From NCBI GenBank assembly GCA_017402895.1, contig JAFPLG010000088.1, positions 1-7,739 of the forward strand: a stretch of DNA of 7,739 bases, read 5' to 3'. Origin of the DNA: Paludibacteraceae bacterium (GTDB taxonomy: Bacteria; Bacteroidota; Bacteroidia; Bacteroidales; Paludibacteraceae). Below the pieces are notes generated by a model, which did no database searches, was not told the origin of the DNA, and saw only the letters and a list, made by a program, of their open reading frames with translations. This document shows, piece after piece, positions 5,886 through 7,739 of the stretch. Both the position numbers and the translations under genes were made by a program. Each line of letters starts with the position of its first letter. Within the stretch, counting starts at the first letter, position 1.

Positions 5886-7015
5886 CGATTCTTGTACATC
5901 TCGTCGTAATATTTCTCGTAGTCACCCGACGTGATATTATCCAGCCAGTCCTGATGGTCCAGATACCAACGGACCGTCTTCTCAATACCTTCCTCAAACT
6001 GCAGACTCGGTTCCCAGCCCAGTTCGCGCTGCAGTTTCGTGCTATCGATGGCGTAACGCATATCGTGTCCGGCACGGTCGGTCACGTAGGTGATGAGGTC
6101 CAGGTCAGCGCCCTCGGGACGACCCAGCAGACGATCGACTGTCTTGATAACCGTACGGATGATGTCGATATTCTTCCATTCGTTGAAGCCACCGATATTA
6201 TAGGTCTCGGCGATAGTTCCCTTATGGAAAATCAGGTCGATAGCGCGTGCATGGTCCTCAACGAACAGCCAGTCGCGCACGTTCTCTCCCTTACCATAGA
6301 CGGGCAGGGGTTTGCGATGACGGATATTGTTGATAAAGAGCGGAATCAGTTTCTCGGGGAACTGGTACGGACCGTAGTTGTTGGAACAGTTGGTCACGAT
6401 AGTCGGCATGCCGAAGGTGTCGTGGAAAGCCCGAACGAAATGGTCGCTGGATGCCTTGGAGGCCGAATAGGGCGAGTGCGGATTGTACTTGGTCGTCTCG
6501 TAGAAGAAGTCGCGTCCGTATGCCAAGTGGTGCTCCGCCGAGGAAGCCTTGGTGGTAAACGGCGGTTCAATACCCTCGGGATTGGTCATCTCGAGTGCGC
6601 CGTATACCTCGTCGGTCGAGATATGGTAGAAGCGCTTGCCCTCGTATTTCTCCGGCAATTGTTCCCAGTAGAGTTTAGCGGCCTGGAGCATACTGAGCGT
6701 ACCCATGACATTGGTCTGGGCAAAGGTAAACGGATCCTTGATAGAGCGGTCCACATGGCTCTCTGCGGCCAGGTGGATAACGCCAGTCACCTTCTCCTCT
6801 TGCATGAGGCGATAGATGGTGTCGAAGTCGCAGATATCGGCCCGTACGAAGCGATAGTTGGGACGATCTTCGATGTCCTTGAGGTTAGCCAGGTTGCCCG
6901 CGTAGGTCAACTTATCCACGTTGATGATACGGTAGTCGGGGTACTTGTTGACGAACAGCCGCACGACATGGCTTCCAATAAATCCGGCACCGCCGGTAAT
7001 GATAATGCTTTGCAT
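5882..7015 (-). CDS. rmlB: dTDP-glucose 4,6-dehydratase
   Basis: This 377-residue NAD-dependent short-chain dehydrogenase/reductase of the extended type converts dTDP-glucose to dTDP-4-keto-6-deoxyglucose. That product is the precursor of dTDP-rhamnose and other deoxysugars of surface polysaccharides. Seen in the sequence: the Rossmann motif G8-G-A-G-F-I-G14, DKLTYAGNLANL (34-45), HLAAESHVDRSI (81-92), the catalytic T134-D135-E136 (STDEVYG) and Y183-S-A-S-K187. Also present are NCSNNYGPYQFPEKLIP (209-225) and RDWLFVEDHARA (248-259). All catalytic residues are intact. The start is ATG at 7015; an in-frame ATG at 7039 would add MKFLISTY from AT-rich intergenic DNA, and the family begins directly before the IIITGGAGFIG strand. 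The gene lies 32 bp downstream of the biotin-ligase-like gene on the same strand. No rmlA, rmlC or rmlD is in the window. Confidence 0.96.
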   Translation of the reverse strand: MQSIIITGGAGFIGSHVVRLFVNKYPDYRIINVDKLTYAGNLANLKDIEDRPNYRFVRADICDFDTIYRLMQEEKVTGVIHLAAESHVDRSIKDPFTFAQTNVMGTLSMLQAAKLYWEQLPEKYEGKRFYHISTDEVYGALEMTNPEGIEPPFTTKASSAEHHLAYGRDFFYETTKYNPHSPYSASKASSDHFVRAFHDTFGMPTIVTNCSNNYGPYQFPEKLIPLFINNIRHRKPLPVYGKGENVRDWLFVEDHARAIDLIFHKGTIAETYNIGGFNEWKNIDIIRTVIKTVDRLLGRPEGADLDLITYVTDRAGHDMRYAIDSTKLQRELGWEPSLQFEEGIEKTVRWYLDHQDWLDNITSGDYEKYYDEMYKNR

Positions 7016-7023
7016 ATAAGTAG

Positions 7024-7049
7024 AAATTAAAAATTTCAAATTAAAAATT
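7024..7049. repeat. 12-bp AT-rich direct repeat upstream of rmlB
   Basis: AAATTAAAAATT occurs twice, at 7024-7035 and 7038-7049, separated by two bases. The second copy runs into the stop codon of the biotin-ligase-like gene. Runs of this kind are, in my recollection, frequent between genes in Prevotella and relatives. The reverse strand shows only a partial match to a -7 box, so I do not call a promoter here. Confidence 0.55.
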
Positions 7050-7332
7050 ATACTACGTATCTCACTTGCTTAAAGTGGTATTTTCGTTCTTTCCCCTGCT
7101 CATCCTCCAGCAGGATTTCGCCACTGGGGAGTACATCCTTGATGCGGGCCATGAATTGCCCAACGGCATTTGGCTCTGCATTCATGGTCGGCACGGTACT
7201 CACCTCTCGCTCCAGGTAGGGCCAGATTCCCTCGCGTCGGTATAGACGAGCCATATAGTCGCGATGGAGTTGGGCGGCATCTTGGAGACGAGGCAGAGCC
7301 TGTTGCCAGTTATAAATGTGAAGTTGAAGCAA
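7048..7332 (-). CDS. birA: Biotin-protein ligase-like protein, C-terminal part, 5' end cut by the junction
   Basis: About 93 codons are visible, ending at TAA (7050-7048). The pattern W-Q-Q-A-L-P-R-L...H-R-D-Y-M-A-R-L-Y-R-R-E-G...G-Q-F-M-A-R-I-K-D-V-L-P-S-G-E-I-L-L-E-D...K-Y-H-F-K-Q-V-R-Y-V-V resembles the end of Bacteroidales biotin-[acetyl-CoA-carboxylase] ligases. There a short SH3-like beta domain follows the catalytic domain and ends in a Phe-Lys-Glu-Val-type strand. That domain helps bind ATP and the biotin-acceptor protein in the cytosol. The catalytic GRGRxG domain is missing because the sequence changes character near 7320-7335. The TTG at 7332 is not a credible start; the frame stays open to a stop at 7386-7384, but that DNA no longer looks bacterial. 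A segment of about 20 residues, PYLEREVSTVPTMNAEPNAV, is longer than I expect between the YRREG and GQFMA motifs. The assignment rests on pattern memory. Confidence 0.55.
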   Translation of the reverse strand: MLQLHIYNWQQALPRLQDAAQLHRDYMARLYRREGIWPYLEREVSTVPTMNAEPNAVGQFMARIKDVLPSGEILLEDEQGKERKYHFKQVRYVV

Positions 7333-7335
7333 AAT
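7311..7335. other. Junction between bacterial and protist-like DNA
   Basis: To the left the minus-strand biotin-ligase-like frame has bacterial codon use and high GC. To the right G/C falls to 10-11 per 60 bases and a plus-strand Lys/Glu-rich coiled-coil frame begins with no start codon, signal or spacer. The frames overlap around 7320-7332, so the exact breakpoint cannot be fixed. No transposase, tRNA or inverted repeat marks the joint. Confidence 0.7.
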
Positions 7336-7739
7336 TCGTAGAAGCAGACTTAGCCCAAAAGAAAATTGCTCAATTAATAAAAGTTAAAAATAAAAAAAAT
7401 TTATTAGATAAAAAATCTCAAACAGTTAAAGAAAAGGATGAATTAGAAAGAATTCAAAAAGAAGAATTAGATGAATTTAACAAAGAAATGGATAAAAAAT
7501 TTTATGAATTAAATGGAAAATTCCAAGAAATGCAAACTAAATTAGAAGAAGAACATAATTCCCAATTAAAAGATTTACAAAAAAAATATGAAGAAAAATA
7601 TAGCAATTACATAATAAAACCTTCTTCTGAATTAATTGATTTAAATAAGAAATTGGAATTATATGTGCAGAGGAAAGATTACAAAAACGCACACCAGACG
7701 CAAATTGATATTGCTAATTTAACAAAGAAAGAAAAAGAA
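7320..7739 (+). CDS. Fragment of a protist-like Lys/Glu-rich coiled-coil protein
   Basis: 140 codons are open in one frame to the window end with neither start nor stop, so this is an internal fragment. The codons are overwhelmingly A/T-ending (GAA, AAA, TTA, CAA). Residues 1-95 are heptad-like and charged (ELERIQKEELDEFNKEM, KLEEEHNSQLKDLQKKYEEK), typical of a long coiled coil. Residues 100-128 (PSSELIDLNKKLELY, then KDYKNAH) form a more specific segment. It recalls a helical-hairpin motif in conserved coiled-coil proteins of ciliates and other protists, from memory only. All eleven Gln codons are CAA or CAG and no TAA or TAG occurs in frame, which argues for standard code usage. That would fit rumen litostome ciliates, trichomonads or similar gut protists, but not Tetrahymena-type codes. 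An AT-rich bacterium such as a mollicute or a jumbo phage is the main alternative. The function is unknown. Confidence 0.6.

Noticed and set aside
5846..7030. 394-codon plus-strand open frame antisense to rmlB
   Set aside because: The minus strand encodes a full, catalytically intact RmlB over the same bases. The plus frame is an artefact of codon bias and shows no family motifs.
7016..7060. Possible separate promoter for rmlB
   Set aside because: The minus strand has TAATTTTT and a shortened TAATTTG but no TTTG box about 20 nt upstream; the AT-richness alone explains the partial match.
7330..7384. Extension of the biotin-ligase-like frame upstream of 7332 to the stop at 7386-7384
   Set aside because: The extra residues (about SFGLSLLLRI) are translated from DNA with the AT-rich composition of the other side of the junction, so they are probably not part of the gene.
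1..7739. CRISPR array, tRNA, rRNA, transposase, toxin-antitoxin or phage-defence genes
   Set aside because: No regularly spaced repeats, cloverleaf sequence, transposase motif or defence-family domain was seen. PglZ here belongs to PorX, not to a BREX locus, because it is fused to a receiver domain and no other BREX gene is present.

Overview
The first ~7.3 kb look like the chromosome of a Bacteroidales bacterium, most likely Prevotellaceae-like. The evidence is two promoters of the Bacteroidota type (TTTG, about 20 nt, TAnnTTTG), a PorX-type response regulator with a PglZ domain, and Bacteroidales-style QueH, RmlB and biotin-ligase-like proteins. Coding DNA is moderately GC-rich (36 of 60 bases G/C at 7201-7260). 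A gut or rumen source is plausible but inferred. The last ~420 bases do not belong to the same kind of genome (10 and 11 G/C per 60 bases at 7381-7440 and 7441-7500). They encode part of a Lys/Glu-rich coiled-coil protein that looks protist-like.

Layout. 1-435 is the 3' end of pckA (ATP-type PEP carboxykinase), closed by a strong terminator at 491-525. On the minus strand, 625-765 is a 46-residue putative lipoprotein gene with its own terminator (560-591). Between it and the next gene lie two divergent, physically interleaved promoters (831-878). From the rightward one runs a tight five-gene plus-strand cluster: a membrane-anchored PASTA protein (900-1787), an RluD-type pseudouridine synthase (1771-2808, 17-bp overlap), PorX (2786-4321, 23-bp overlap), a membrane-anchored endonuclease/exonuclease/phosphatase-family protein (4349-5269) and the tRNA-modification enzyme QueH (5280-5885). 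The minus-strand rmlB gene (5882-7015) converges on queH with a 4-bp overlap. Upstream of rmlB is the C-terminal part of a biotin-protein-ligase-like gene (7048 to about 7330), cut off by the composition change.

How the genes relate. The plus-strand cluster mixes envelope sensing (PASTA), rRNA and tRNA modification (RluD, QueH), a global regulator (PorX) and a putative surface or periplasmic hydrolase. The spacing implies cotranscription from the 847-878 promoter. The window does not show a shared pathway. rmlB supplies dTDP-4-keto-6-deoxyglucose for surface polysaccharide.

I see no CRISPR array, tRNA, rRNA, transposase or evident defence system. The most notable points are the bacterium-to-protist-like junction near 7320, the interleaved promoter pair, the short lipoprotein gene, and a repeat-like in-frame insertion in queH.
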